DNA of 64,000 nucleotides from Gymnopilus junonius (lineage: Eukaryota > Basidiomycota > Agaricomycetes > Agaricales > Galerinaceae). The stretch's first letter is position 1, and every line of letters starts with the position of its first letter. Both the position numbers and the translations under genes were made by a program. The DNA lies in the NCBI GenBank assembly GCA_015501075.1, contig JADNYJ010000149.1:1-64000 (forward strand). The letters run 5' to 3'. The notes beneath the pieces were generated by a model that saw only the letters and a program-made list of their open reading frames with translations, ran no database searches and was not told the origin of the DNA. Below, piece after piece: positions 1 through 11,589 of this stretch.

Positions 1-247
1 GCCTTGAACACCTAGGTACGTCTTCTCCCCGGTTAACGATTGGAATTGAATTATGCATCTGTGACGTCGATTAAGCTGCATCATCTACGTCCATGGCTGT
101 TTTTTCGGTCACACTGATTAGTTTCTCTGATTTTTACCAGCTTCGCGAGCCATGGACTATTGTACTTTATACCACTGATGCACGGCCCTCAAGTCAACCG
201 GAATTCTCATCTGCCCAGCGTTCACTCTTTAAAAAGACATCAATTCC

Positions 248-1454
248 TTGTACGAGATACGCTTAAAATGTCGAGATATCGAGATGCCGCCACCTGGACT
301 TACTTTTCCTGTACAAGAAGATCACGACCATAATGTGACCGTGCCGCGCTCTAGAGGAGGTACCAAAATATTGGAACCAGGAAATAATGGAGAAGTGGGG
401 TTTGATTTTAGAATTGGATTGTGTAGCTGCGGTCTTCGGCCGAGGTAAGTCACATTCGATGACTGATTTTCTTTGGTTATATACCTTAACTGATCAAGTT
501 CTCCGAAGTTCATACTTCAAGCCTTACACCGTCGACAGTTGCGCATCCAAATTCGAATCCCACATTCCATATGCTACCATTGCCTCCATCTGAAAGTAAT
601 ATCCTGTCAACTCACGCCCCTTTCATGCGTCTTCTCTTAAACCTTCAACTGCGTCACTCCGAGCACGTCACCTTCCACTGTATTGCCACAAGACCCTCCT
701 CACTCGTCACAGTCGGCGATCCTACACGATCAAGGTCTTTCAGCACAAACTTTGTCTTTGACAGATGCCAAGGGCAACGTCAGGAGAAGTCATTTCTCCT
801 GTGGAACGATGGCGAGCCGTCTGTAGGAGTTGAGAATGTTGCGGTCGTCCTGGCTGGGGCTAGGACAAAAGATGTCCTCAGGGCCTGGATGCGAGATTAT
901 CGCTCCTCGCCTATGGGATGTACAGGTGGTGGATAGTCGACCTATTCGGCCTTTTCTTTCGCAACCGTCACCTCTTGGGACTTCACTCCGACCTCACCAC
1001 GTCACAACCCCCAACGGCTATCTCACAAGTATCGAGGTTACTTCTTACCCTCAAACATCTACGTCCTGGTCTCTATATGGCTTATTCATGATGGTACCAT
1101 CGCCCTGGCATCCTCACGCGGGTCTGTTCATGGAGTCGGGTTCAATTTCGCGCGGACGAAGAGGGACGAGGGATGTGTGGGAAGGGAGGCTCGTGCGGAG
1201 AGGGTGGAGGAATACAACGGGAAGACGCGGTCAAAGGGAAATGGGTCTGCAAGGAGCTGGAGTGGAGGATGGGTACGAGATGTACCAGATACGGTGGGAG
1301 GAGGATGTTGAGCAACCAGATCCGTGTCCTCCATCCGCTCCCTTGGCAGGACCAGAGATTACGGCGTCGTTACACCTCCCTCACTGATTGTTTCATTACG
1401 ACTGCTTTATCCCAAGGTTCGTTCATTTTACTTTATTTCGGTTTTCCCTGTTGA
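248..1454 (+). pseudogene. Possible decayed spliced gene, unrecognised
   Basis: No gene is recognised here. A consensus splice donor (GTAAGT) lies at about 446, after an open stretch starting near 248. After a plausible acceptor near 499 an open frame runs from about 500 to 936, and other frames stay open to 1454. The frame has to switch at least twice (near 930 and 1170), so the coding potential is broken. Translations are not low-complexity, but no domain could be named. It may be an old host gene or chance open frame in CpG-rich DNA. Confidence 0.2.
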
Positions 1455-3155
1455 AACCTAAATTTATCGCTCAGTCGTGTCTAATTGTCAGACTTAAGAC
1501 GTACAGCATACAGCGATGCGTGGGGTGATGTAAATACCTAAAGTCTATACATCTGACTGCTTGCTCAGTGTTCACCCCTCTTTCCAATATGCAGTCGAAA
1601 CTCAACTGTGAAGCCAGGGCACGTAGAGGACCAGAAACCTTTATCCCCATGTCGTCCGCCGCTTCCTCTGGCTCAGGAACGGGATGCGAGGTGCTCAGAT
1701 GTTACAAATAGCAATTTGCTGGTCTTCAAAAGTCATTCGGCGGCGACAGCGTGGATAGGCGATGCGAAAGTGGAAGAAGGCAGGGTGTGTTGATGCAAAC
1801 GGACCTAGGGCTACTTTCCACCCCTTCTTTTCCATAGGCATTCAGTTTTTCTTCCACTTCTCTCATAGTTTAATTCCGCTGCTGGCGTTGGACGTTCACA
1901 AGAATAAGAATGGCGGTGCTGTACGACATTTTCATTACTTTCGTCAATGCTATATCTTCCTAACGTCCAATTTATTAACGGAATTATATGTTTGCCATAG
2001 GTTCGTACTTATCCTCAAGGACGAAACATTCCTGCAGTAACAACTGTACCTACCTCACCTTCAGCACCTTTGACACTTGGCGTCATACCTCGAAGACCGC
2101 GTCCGCCATCGCAGGTTGCAGTCGGACTTTGACATCGGGACTGTTATGAATAAAAGACGTGTACGCACTATGAGATGAGTGAGAAGGGCTTTGAGAGAGA
2201 AGATTATTGATCTGGAAGATACTTCGGGCTTACATAGTGGACAGGGTATGAACATGTCTCTTTTATTCTCAACTTAAAGCGAATTCTTTTATGCAGATTC
2301 GTCTATGCTATCTGCATATGAGACTCCCTCCTGCCGCCGTCTCAACTTCGGTGTCGATTATATCACAATCACGACCTTAATGGATGTTGACCGATCATTT
2401 TGCGCTCACGCCTTCGCTGTTGAGGGTTAGCAGGTCATTTGAAGCATATGGGAATCTGCTTTCAAGTCGGAGACTATTTAGGTGAAGTCAGTGCATAAGG
2501 CGGCATTGTCGCTTTCGCTTGCTATTGGTATGCTCTATGTATGTCTGACCTCCCCTATTTAAGGGCCATGTTCAGTGCTAGTTATCTTTCAACACCTATT
2601 GACTGAGAAATGACCATCCCAGTAAACGTTTGCTTCGTCTCCGAAAACTACTTATCACCTCAACATCTGAATGGTGATTCGTAAATGAAGGACTTCACCC
2701 GCGAGAGCACTAGAGTCCACCAGAAGAAGAATGCTTCACTTCACACCTCAAACTCCTTGTTGCGTCCAGCAAGACCCTCTTACAAGACTCAGTGTTATCT
2801 CAGATTTATGCTCTAGGAAAATGTCTGGAATATCGCGGTAAATCTTACTAAATCATAGCAGACACCTCTAACTGGACGCGAGAGGGACTGAGAAGTGCAG
2901 ATCGATTCCATTTTTCATTCCGCGCTGACGCATAGGTGATCCGGATTAGATAATGTTCTATGCGTGACTTTCGCATAGCAGTAACCCGTCTTTTTCCAAC
3001 ACCTTCCGTCCGAACCTACCTTAGGACCTTTATGACTTCCGAACTGTCAGTACATGAATTTTGTTCTCTGAACGAATTACTCGTTTGCTTATCTCAGTTT
3101 TACTATAGCTTCATATTTTGGATCTCGACCTGTGCAAGCGGTGGACTTGAGGCAT
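1455..3155. other. Stretch without a supported gene
   Basis: Only short open frames in several phases are present. One plausible intron (donor GTATGA near 2246, acceptor near 2297) joins two short open stretches on the plus strand around 2160-2430, but no family is recognised. The rest looks like intergenic DNA upstream of the gene at 3156. Confidence 0.3.
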
Positions 3156-4724
3156 ATGACCTCGAATAGTTCCTGGCATCGCCAACGAGAGAACACCGTA
3201 GTGCCTCTCCAGCATCCACGTACGATGGACCCACGGTTGGGCTCGAGATCACCGAGCTCAATTCCGTCTTCACCCACTTCAATGTACGTCTCTGCTGTTT
3301 TTACCTTCTTTCGTCCTACTTATATTCTTACCTACTATAGCCAATCTTCCTCATCCGCGATCTTCGAGCGCGACATCGAACCCATCGTCCCGCCCTCCCC
3401 GCTGATCCTTCTCAATCATCACACCCACCACCACACACCCAATCCTCACCGCATCCCACGCGCCAAGGGCTCCGAAGCTCTTGAACAATCCGTGCCCTCC
3501 GTGCTCGACAGCGCCGCAGCCATCCTCAGCACCCTCAAAATAAACGTCGGTGACGTGGCTGATCAAGTAGCCGTTGTCGCCCCCGCGACATCTTCATTCT
3601 CACTCGACAGTATGGGCGGGAGGAGCAGTGGATTTGCCAGCCCCATCGGCAGCTTTCGAAGTCGGAGTCCAAGTCCTATTGGGTCGAGAACTGGTGACGG
3701 GCGGGGTGCCGAACAACTTGTGCTCGATATCTCAGCGAGCAGCCGTCTACCTCCCCAACTTATCTCTTCTGCTGTATCGTCTGCGCCCGTCTCACTACTG
3801 GGGCTCCATGTGACATCGGCAGTGGCATCTCCCCCTTCCGACTCTGGTTCTTCCACTTCCGCCTCTTCACCTTCGTCCAACTCCCAAGTCATCCCCGCTA
3901 CGACCATCTCGCAGGTCCATCAACCGTCAGTGGCCTCAATGACCACACCGACTATCATCGCGTCTTCGATTGCCCAAAAACGCGTTCTTCCCATCACTGC
4001 TAGCTCGGAAGAAAGCACAGAACCTCCCACGGCGACTCAAGCGTACCCTCCCGCGCCACCCACCACCCGACCCTCGCCTTCCTCAATACCTTCCTCCCTC
4101 CCTCTCCAGCCCCTCTCGCTCCCGTCCCCGCACTCCATCTCATCCACCACATCGCCCATCTCCTCCCCATCCTCCGCCCACCTCACGCTCTCCTCTCACC
4201 CTCCTTCGCCCATCCAGTCCGCCCAAAAACGGCTCTCATTCATGTCTTATTCCGATCTCCTCTCATCCACGCCCTCCGGCCTGCAACCTCTCTCGTCCCT
4301 AACGACCTGCGCCAACGCCGTCGAACCTCCACCGCACATACCTTCCGTCAGCGGCCTCAATCTCGTCAACACCATTCACGCGCAGCAGCAACAGTCGTCC
4401 CGATCGGGCCCTGGGAGCGCGACACCGTCTTTGAGGGGCTTCCCTATTTCGTTGGGCGGTCCTACGAGCGGTGTGACGCATGCTGGCATGAGGGATAGTA
4501 TTTCGATGCTGGATAATGTCGGTGGGGAGTGGGAGAGGCAGGGCTTGGGGAACGGCTTGGAGGAGCGGCTTGATGCCTTGGTGATACCTCCCGCGGGCGG
4601 TTTGCCTTTGTCGCCTTTGTCGCCTGCCGTTCGTCGCACTCTGTTATCGGGAGTAAGGCTTGAGCGTGGGTGGTCGCGGCCAAGGTTTTTGATGTCCTCT
4701 CATGATTTTTCCCTCTTATTGTGA
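3156..4724 (+). CDS. Ser/Pro-rich fungal protein with one intron
   Basis: A long open frame is interrupted by an in-frame 57-nt GT-AG intron at 3284-3340 (donor GTACGT, acceptor CTATAG). Removing it fuses a short N-terminus to a conserved-looking block containing FERDIEP. The first ATG of the frame is at 3156; a second ATG at 3226 (MDPRLGSRSP) is the more natural start. The protein is about 500 residues. After the N-terminal block it is dominated by Ser, Pro and Thr and is probably disordered. Two islands look conserved: a 'SFMSYSDLLSSTPSG' segment and a C-terminal 'GGEWERQGLGNGLEERLDAL' helix, a pattern I associate with uncharacterised fungal proteins. No catalytic domain is visible, so no function is assigned. 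It lies alone, outside the repeat block, and is the best host-gene candidate on the left side. Confidence 0.65.
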   Translation: MTSNSSWHRQRENTVVPLQHPRTMDPRLGSRSPSSIPSSPTSMYVSAVFTFFRPTYILTYYSQSSSSAIFERDIEPIVPPSPLILLNHHTHHHTPNPHRIPRAKGSEALEQSVPSVLDSAAAILSTLKINVGDVADQVAVVAPATSSFSLDSMGGRSSGFASPIGSFRSRSPSPIGSRTGDGRGAEQLVLDISASSRLPPQLISSAVSSAPVSLLGLHVTSAVASPPSDSGSSTSASSPSSNSQVIPATTISQVHQPSVASMTTPTIIASSIAQKRVLPITASSEESTEPPTATQAYPPAPPTTRPSPSSIPSSLPLQPLSLPSPHSISSTTSPISSPSSAHLTLSSHPPSPIQSAQKRLSFMSYSDLLSSTPSGLQPLSSLTTCANAVEPPPHIPSVSGLNLVNTIHAQQQQSSRSGPGSATPSLRGFPISLGGPTSGVTHAGMRDSISMLDNVGGEWERQGLGNGLEERLDALVIPPAGGLPLSPLSPAVRRTLLSGVRLERGWSRPRFLMSSHDFSLLL

Positions 4725-5552
4725 TATCTTCTTTTCGGATTTAGTTCTATGCTACGCAGACCAATTAATTATACGACGCACCGTTCTCATGGATCCTGTT
4801 ATGACATGCTCTATCTTTTCGTTTAGTAATTTTTTTTTTCCTTTGTTATGACCACGTAAATCAAGATACATTGTATACTTTTCTTTCTTCGTTTTCGTTT
4901 GACGTATCTTATGGCCTTACTCGTGGCCTTTCTTTCGTTATCTTTCGGTAGCCTTGCTCTGCCTCTGGTCATTTAATTAATTCTCGTATCGTAATGTATA
5001 GTAACAGTCTGGTAAGTAGTATAAATACATGTTCCGCACCTTCTAAAATGTTGATATTCTAGTGAATTCCAAACGAAAAGTGTCTTCATCTGCTCTAATT
5101 ATAAAAGCTGCAGGTCGGTCAACGTGAAAGCTGACATTGCAAGATTTCGGTTGAACTTGCTAATTGGCAAAAAAAGCTCATAATGAATGCGATGCTGCCT
5201 GCATCATCGGATAACTAAAGTACTTTTTCTCAACACTAACAACGAATACAGAAATAGAATGTAAGACTGCAAGACGTGTACGCTAGCACAAGAATTTAAC
5301 CGGTTCAAGCTCCATGCGAACAGTGACGCAGTGAGATATTTCTCTCATGTCCTAGCCGAATCCGCTCACCAACCACGTTCAACTTTGCTCTCCTGTCTCC
5401 ACTGTACCATAAGCCCTTTCCGGCGCGCTGAAGGCACTTATCTCTGCTATCCATGTTCCATAATTTGAAGAGGCGAACCCCCCTACCGCAGTCGTTCTTC
5501 CCGCCAGCACATCCGTTTCATCAAGCGACCTCAGGATTTCTTCTGCGTTTCG
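4725..5552. other. Intergenic, 3' flank of the Ser/Pro-rich gene
   Basis: AT-rich sequence with a T-run (about 4826-4839) shortly after the stop codon, as in fungal 3' regions. No open frame of note and no repeat was recognised. Confidence 0.35.
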
Positions 5553-6353
5553 ATGATTGACCTGGGAATCACGCCGTCAAAACCACGAAATTGTAAGGGA
5601 AGAGCTGGGATGCTCCAATCTCGAGTGTCGTCATCCTGTAAGTCCTTTTACTCTTTTGATATATTGATTATTACTAACGACCGTGTCTTCAGTCTGCAAC
5701 ATCCAGACTACATCTCCAAGCATCTCGACAGCATGGATACAGAAACTCGCTCTCCACCTTCATCCCGTGGACCTAACGGCCTCTACGTCATGGGCGATCC
5801 ACGACGAAACGATCTCTTTCTAAGACCAATCCGACAGGAGCTTCCACCGCCAAATGTGAAGCCCGCCCTCTCAACACGTCATGGTCCCCCCCTCCTCATC
5901 TTCACGGTTATCATCCAGGCGATAGGATTCATCACCAAGGGTTCAAATGTTCACCCGTTCACGTTCAACCCAACCCGAGCTACGCGCCCATGTTCCCTGT
6001 CAACGTTCAGATCTCAGATGTCGCCACCGCCCTCCTTTATCCCTCTCCTCACCGGTCTTCTGCACCACGTGCCTATTCGTCCTTCGTTCGCGATTTGAGA
6101 GGCGCAGCGGGTCATAAAGCTGGAGGATACGGCGGTTCAGGTGCACCACGCGAGGGAGGAGGCCGGTTCAACGATCGCCCGCCTCCACATCAATACGATC
6201 CCGCCCTCTGCTCCGCCCAAGCCAACGCCACGTCATCAAGGACCGTTCCCGCATACTGACCTGCTCTGTTCCACAGCCACTTTAGTGTCCAAGTCAACAA
6301 CCAACTCGATGTGCGCTGAACTCATTCGGCGCTCGCTTTCACATGACATCTAA
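5553..6353 (+). pseudogene. Frame-broken proline-rich gene
   Basis: A first open stretch ends at a textbook intron at 5638-5692: donor GTAAGT, branch-like TTACTAAC, acceptor TTCAG. The downstream frame codes a proline-rich protein but runs out near 6098. The apparent continuation is in another frame (5990-6259) and then a third (6141-6353). The first shift falls at or near a run of seven C at about 5886-5892, so a single-base indel, real or from assembly, would explain it. The combined segments read as a Pro/Gly/His-rich protein with patches such as 'RFNDRPPPHQYDP' and 'PPKPTPRHQGPFPH'. The family is not recognised. It is either a decayed host gene or a gene with an assembly error. Confidence 0.35.
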
Positions 6354-6766
6354 TTGTACGTTTATTTCAAATTCACGTTCCGCGTTACATTCTGACAGTG
6401 AAGTAGTCGCAGTTTTCATACACCTTGACGTTCGCCTTCGTTCCTGATGGGACTGGCGATCATGTGCGCGTCGACAATCACGAGAGAACCAAGACTTGTG
6501 TGAGGGGGCGAAGGGTTGAATCCCATTCTCGTGAGTGCCACGTCTGTCTCAGCCCCAAGTCTTGTCAGCTCATTGCCAATCCAGGGACTTGTGACGAATG
6601 TTGCTTCGACATCTTCTCTGCTCCAGGAGGAGTACCAACGACCACCTCACCTCCCTTACCGCTGTCTCCGCCGCTCCTGCCACCTCGCGCAGCCTTCGTG
6701 AAGCTCAAGGTGCTGCTGCATCGATTTAGGGTGGTGGTGTTTTTCTGCAACTGAAGGCCGGGGGGC
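6354..6766. other. Stretch without a supported gene
   Basis: Short overlapping open frames only (for example 6425-6754 on plus); they may be the decayed tail of the proline-rich gene. A purine-rich run leads into the LTR-like segment that starts at 6767. Confidence 0.25.
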
Positions 6767-7307
6767 TGTTACGGACAAGTGGGAACTTGGGGGACAAATT
6801 CCATCCACTTTCGCCTTTTTAAAGGCTCTTCAGGTCCTACAGCGATCACGCTGAGTTAATATCTAGGGCGATTTACTTACGAAATCCGCCTAGGATTAAT
6901 AATCCTACAAGGATTCGATTACTCAGACCGAGGCGGGCTCAGTCAGCACCGAAGGGGCTGACTGAGTGCACCGGGGTACGATGAGCAATCGACTTTACGC
7001 TGGGTCGAAGAGTCACTCGACTCCGTCCGGCGTTGGCCGAGAAATTTCAAGCGCCGCCTTGATCTGCTTAGGTAATGGGTCTAGGCCCGTTACCTAAGCT
7101 GGTCACGAGTAATTCTATTTTAAGAAGAAACATGTGAGCAAGCCATAAATAGTACTGTCACGTGCCTAATGGACTTAGGACTTTTCGTGCTTTATGGCTA
7201 GATTAGGCTTAGCTTGAGGGATATATTGTATCAGCTATCCTTGTGTATTCTATCATTACGATAGATGGTACGTACGGTTGGGTTTGGTTAGGGTGAAGCT
7301 TCTAACA
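6767..7307 (+). repeat. LTR-like segment with strong hairpins
   Basis: The segment begins TGTTACGG and ends CTAACA, so it has the TG...CA ends and short TGTTA/TAACA inversion typical of an LTR, with a length (541 bp) that fits. No matching 5-bp target duplication was seen and no partner LTR was found, so a solo or truncated LTR is the most that can be claimed. It contains two clear hairpins: 6938-6947 with 6957-6966 (10-bp perfect stem) and 7066-7079 with 7086-7099 (14-bp stem with one T-G wobble, 6-nt loop). An alternative is that it belongs to the terminal part of the Penelope-like element further right. Confidence 0.35.
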
Positions 7308-8385
7308 AGGCTTTCGAACGCTCTGGCCTTTAGGCCAGCAGTGAATCCAAGCACCGACCACACATAACCGTGGATAAATTAATCATAACTGGTTTAACGC
7401 CAGTAAATAGTTCTACGCATAGTGTCAAAATGACCGCTCTTAGTCTGTTTACAGATTCTGGCATCGATATCAACCGGTAATTGGTTTTCCATGCACGACA
7501 GACGAATCTGTCTCCCAAATATAGGTCGGGTGTGCATCGATGTTAAAGCGTATCGGCGTGCGTGGGTTTGATCCCTTTCCGTCGAGTGCGAGTGCTTAAG
7601 TTGGGCCCCCGTAGGGTACTCGCCGTACATCCAGACCGTCCAAGACATCCGCAAACATCTCTTTCGATGGGACACGTACACTCCCGGGACAATTCATACG
7701 AGGTTTTATCAATGGTCGGGAAACAAATCCCTCCCTCAATATATATTGTCGCCGCACTAGCGCTTTAAGCCACACGGGCTGAATCCGATACTACCAAGCT
7801 TTTAATCTCAACGTCTATTTGTACGCCTCTACCAAAAGAGGCATTGGGCGGGCATAAGCGGATGAGTGTTGGTGTAACTGTAACGTTCCAAACTTCTCTC
7901 GTCTATCTCAGGGACCGAAGTACTCAAGAGCTAAAAACGAGTGCATCGCAGATTCAGACATATTAACGATGGATTTAATGCCCCGAAGGGACTCCCAGTA
8001 CAACCCGACCTTCCTTGATCCGAATCCCAGGCCTCGCCCAGCGCCTCGCCAATTAAGACTACTACACCGACTACTACTCCGAAAACATCAACAAGGCGTC
8101 CAGGAATTGGTAGTACCATCCGCTCGAAAGCGTTTGTTTTATATGTCCGAACGACAAGAGGGATCCTGTTCAGCGCCTATAGGGCGCTTATTAAGCAATC
8201 CAACAATGCAGCAGCGAGTCCGCCAAATTTGGGTTTTAGCAATCACGCTAGCACTGAAGCTCCCCTTTTAAGGCATCATACAAGCCATCTGCCTACATTA
8301 GAACGTCGCCAATGGCAATTATGCATTGTCTAGGTAGAACTGTGGTCCTGCTGTCCACTCCATATCCATTTCATCATGGATTCGA
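7308..8385. other. Unassigned sequence between the LTR-like segment and RT fragment
   Basis: Short open frames on both strands (7394-7681 minus, 7969-8271 plus) with no recognised domain. On the minus strand this lies downstream of the RT fragment and could be its 3' untranslated or structural part. Nothing firmer can be said. Confidence 0.25.
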
Positions 8386-9408
8386 TCAGACGAGCCGCCC
8401 GTTGATCCTCTTCCTCTTCAGAGGACGGGTCGGACATTTCAATATCGTCATCATCATGGGGTGGCCCTTTTGGACCAGTTCCGAAGCATCTACCTCGAAC
8501 TGATGTAAAACGGTCTTTTTCCAAAGACTAGTTAAGTCGAATAGATTGCGGGTTCGTTTCCGCGAAACTATCATTCGACGATTGGTAATATTGATCTTTC
8601 TGATATCCGGCAACTCTTCAAGTCCTTTAGAAGTGCGCATCCGAGTCAAAAGGCTCGAATGGACCTCAGATAGTCCTTGCCATCCACCGTCTACCAGCGG
8701 GTACTCAGGATTAACCTTTCCCCTACCTGCTGATTCCTGATTAGAATCAGCATAATTGTGCCAATATTGTAGAACCGTTTCACCAAGTTTACTGGCGGAA
8801 AAGTAGTTCCATGCAGTATTATACTCGGTCTTCAGCACCAGAACGTCATCGTGCTCTGGCTTATCTGTAGCTTCAGAAAGCCTTTTCTCCCAGCGTTCTG
8901 AGATGTGTTTCCTGAGCCAAGCAAATACTAGATCACTCGGATAACCACGCGCGCAATACAGGCCTGCAAGTGCCGAAAGCGCATCTCGATAGTCCGTGAA
9001 TTGACTACTGAGGGTGGCTAGCCTACTCATCTCTCCGATAAAGGTTCCTCGCTTAACATTGAGGGGATGATGACTGATCCATGGAATTCTTTCCTGGTGG
9101 TTACGTGCCTTACGGTACGGACGGTGCTGCAACGCGCCTTTCGCGTCGATATAAAGCATCATGTCCAGGAACGGAGCAAAATGATCCGACACGTTCCACT
9201 CTATAGTACATTCGGCGATTTTAACGCGACTAACTAAACCAAGCGCTTCCTCTTCGGAAGAAGCGTAAACAATAGCTAACGCATCGTCGATATAACGCCC
9301 GTAGAATGCTACTTTGGGGTCATCTAGGATACCGCACGTTCTCTCATCTTCCCAAGCGTAGGTAATTCGCTGGATCGGGCAAGTCTGTGACTCCCATTGC
9401 TGGTACTT
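8386..9408 (-). pseudogene. Penelope-like reverse transcriptase, 5' truncated
   Basis: The minus-strand frame is open from about 9408 to 8386. It carries the RT active-site box YGRYIDDALAI (YIDD encoded at 9283-9294), followed about 30 residues later by FLDMMLYID. Next comes the block 'HHPLNVKRGTFIGEMSRLA' and then 'YCARGYPSDLVFAWL'. A conserved HP...K/RG block followed by a GYP block after the palm domain is what I know from Penelope-like elements, and the wording resembles the endonuclease-lacking Coprina group of basidiomycetes. The N-terminal fingers and the first catalytic aspartate are missing: the frame ends at a stop near 9410, where a tRNA-like repeat begins. No GIY-YIG endonuclease is seen downstream. 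The C-terminal part has an alternative acidic frame (8330-8524), so a frameshift there is likely. An rvt-type cellular RT gene is a less likely alternative. Confidence 0.6.
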
Positions 9409-9670
9409 TTACACTCTCCCACAGCTACTGCTTTGGAAAAGCAAATTTATTAGCAATTCTGAGCAATTCCCAGCAATTCTGATTAGTTCTGAGTAGCATC
9501 TGACCTGCCTACCCATCAGAACCTTAAGTTCAAGTCACCTGACCCAATTTGCAACTAATAATAAAATACTACAATTATCAAAACTTGAACCCAAGACCTC
9601 CTGTGTACCCACACCACATAACAAGGACCTGAGAACATTAGGCACTCAACCAACTGCATCACAGAGTAAA
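9400..9670 (-). repeat. tRNA-like SINE candidate
   Basis: Read on the minus strand, 9665-9590 has a box-A-like stretch (GCAGTTGGTTGAGTGCC) and, about 65 nt later, a box-B-like GGTTCAAG, in the spacing and order of a Pol III tRNA promoter. The following 180 bases are unrelated and contain diverged repeats of an AATTGCTGGGAATTGC type. This organisation, a tRNA head plus an unrelated body, is that of a SINE. The body stops exactly where the truncated RT begins. No target duplication was confirmed, and a degenerate tRNA gene is the alternative for the head. Confidence 0.4.
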
Positions 9671-9920
9671 TATATTGTTTTAAGTAAATAACAACCACAA
9701 ATCAAAGGCCATTGTGTGCTTAGCTATGCAGCTTTTGGGCATATATTTAATACTGTTAGAATTGGAAAATTGACGAGAATTTGAATATAATAATTTTATG
9801 TAAGCACACAATGTTTTCACATCTGAAAAACATGTATTCCGATTTTTGACATGTATTTGAAAAAAAATATCATGCACACATTAAAGATTCATATTTCCCT
9901 GATCAATAGCTTTCTGATAG
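9671..9920. other. AT-rich spacer
   Basis: AT-rich sequence without a recognised gene, left of the first DDE_1 element. Confidence 0.3.
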
Positions 9921-9922
9921 TA

Positions 9923-9947
9923 CTGTAGTATTTCATTCAATTCGGCA
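9923..9947 (+). repeat. Left terminal inverted repeat of DDE_1 element 1
   Basis: Starts CTGTAGTATTTCATTCAATT; pairs with 14437-14461 with one mismatch over 25 bases. Preceded by the TA target site. Confidence 0.75.
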
Positions 9948-10258
9948 AGCCCCGTGACATGTGACATGCCTGCCAAAATTTTGCTTTCGGCAATTGGCTG
10001 GTTAGGCCATGACATCAGCTTTTTTTCGGCAGGGGGGAAATTTTTGGAAATTTTAGCATGCCAGGTAGCACAGAATGGCTAGCAATGAGTCAGAATTTAT
10101 ATACTATACACTGCACAATGGATGAGAGAGTAAGCAAATGAGATCACATCAAGTGTGTGTGGCCGGTCCGTGCTATATGAAGTAGCCAGCCTGATTAGAT
10201 TATCTCTGCTAGATCTAAATTTGCACCCTCTTCTCTCGATGCAATAGACAATGACAAG

Positions 10259-11368
10259 ATGCTCCCAGCAGTACCGCCAGACATAGCATCACAAATCCTG
10301 CTAAGCCAGGACCTTTCCATCCTAGAGCTGCTTAAATTCTCCCTTCCTATGATACAACAATCCCCTCCAATTCAAATTCAGCTACAGGAATTTTTCTCAA
10401 TACTCAAGCTGACCACCTTTGAGGCTGACACCATCCGCGGTACTCCAGCGCCGGCTCTCGCATTATTGAAACAGTTGGAGAGCACTATCAACCTTCAGGA
10501 AGTACATTCCATCCTTTGCCCTCACATACCTGGCCTTATAGGCACATGGCTCCCAACCTGGGTTCTCTCTTTCTGGATTGAAGCTGCATGGATCTGGCCT
10601 GTAAAGCAAGAGTGGATTTTAGCTGAAGAGAATCTTGAATCATGGAAAAGGAGCAAGAAGCGGACTGACCAGACCACAGGCCTTGTTACTCGAGTCTATA
10701 ATGCCCTTGCATGCCTGCCATAGACAAGCAAGGTCAAAGGCTTTCCAGCATCAGTGACAACAGACACTCTTGCAGCCTATGCAACAAAGGATTGGTTAAA
10801 GGATGAGCATGAAAATCAGATGCTTTACCTGTTAGAACATCAACTGACAAGGAGTCAGAATAATGATGGCATCCACATCAGCAACACATTCTTCTTCATG
10901 AAGCTCATGGAAATTTATCATCAGCCTGATCACAATGAACACTACCTCAACTATGCAAATCTTGCATGGCTTCGGAATCTGGGCCAAGAGCTGGGAACTG
11001 GAGTCCTTGACAAGCTCACAAGTATTGTGAACATTGGTGAGAACCATTGGATAGCGGTGGTTGTCGACTTCCAATCTGCTGAAATCTTGTATGGAGATTC
11101 ATTAGGAAGCACTATCACTGAAGAGTTTGAAGAAACACTTACCTGGTGGACATTTCATCACACAGCACAGCACTTCCCAGTCAAAAACCTCCCTATAATG
11201 CACCAGAGAGATGGTTATTCTTGCAGTCTCCTCACATGGAATGCACTCGCATCAAAGCTCCTCCCAGAACAATACTCATTGATGGACAGTGGGTCAGTGG
11301 CAGACAAAAGGTTAAAGGTGTTCCTGCAGATCATCGAGCATCATAATGAAAAGGTAAGAGAGGTTTGA
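10259..11368 (+). pseudogene. Ulp1-like (C48) cysteine protease, one in-frame stop
   Basis: A single frame codes about 369 residues, broken only by a TAG at 10721-10723. The C-terminal half has the Ulp1/SENP signature in order: ENHWIAVVVDF with the catalytic His at 11045-11047, YGDSLG with the catalytic Asp, and HQRDGYSC with the oxyanion Gln and the nucleophile Cys at 11222-11224. The upstream 'LAAYATKDWLKDEHENQML' fits the usual lead-in of Ulp1-like proteins found in fungal and plant transposons. Such enzymes cleave SUMO or similar isopeptide bonds. Here it lies between the left TIR and the transposase, so it is probably an element-encoded accessory protein. All catalytic residues survive despite the stop, so loss is recent, or read-through or splicing bypasses it. 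Confidence 0.7.
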
Positions 11369-11589
11369 CATGAGGTGTTACTTTGGGCACTCACATCAAA
11401 TTGAAACAGTCCTTTGATGTCATAGCTCAAGATTATCAGTTCACATTTACAAAGACTGTCAGAGAAAAGTCGCCAGAAGCTGGCACACCAGCTACCATCA
11501 AAGATACTTCAGAAGTAGCAGATTTTTTGAATCTGCCTTCCATTTTTATTCCACCCTCATGACTGGCAACACCATCATCAGACTCGAGT

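Noticed and set aside
1128..1334. Minus-strand open frame opposite 1173-1454
   Set aside because: Overlaps the plus-strand frames, has no domain or splice context; likely a shadow frame.
3563..4683. Several long minus-strand and alternate plus frames across the Ser/Pro-rich gene
   Set aside because: Shadows of a GC-rich, low-complexity coding region; the plus frame from 3156 has the intron and the longest reading.
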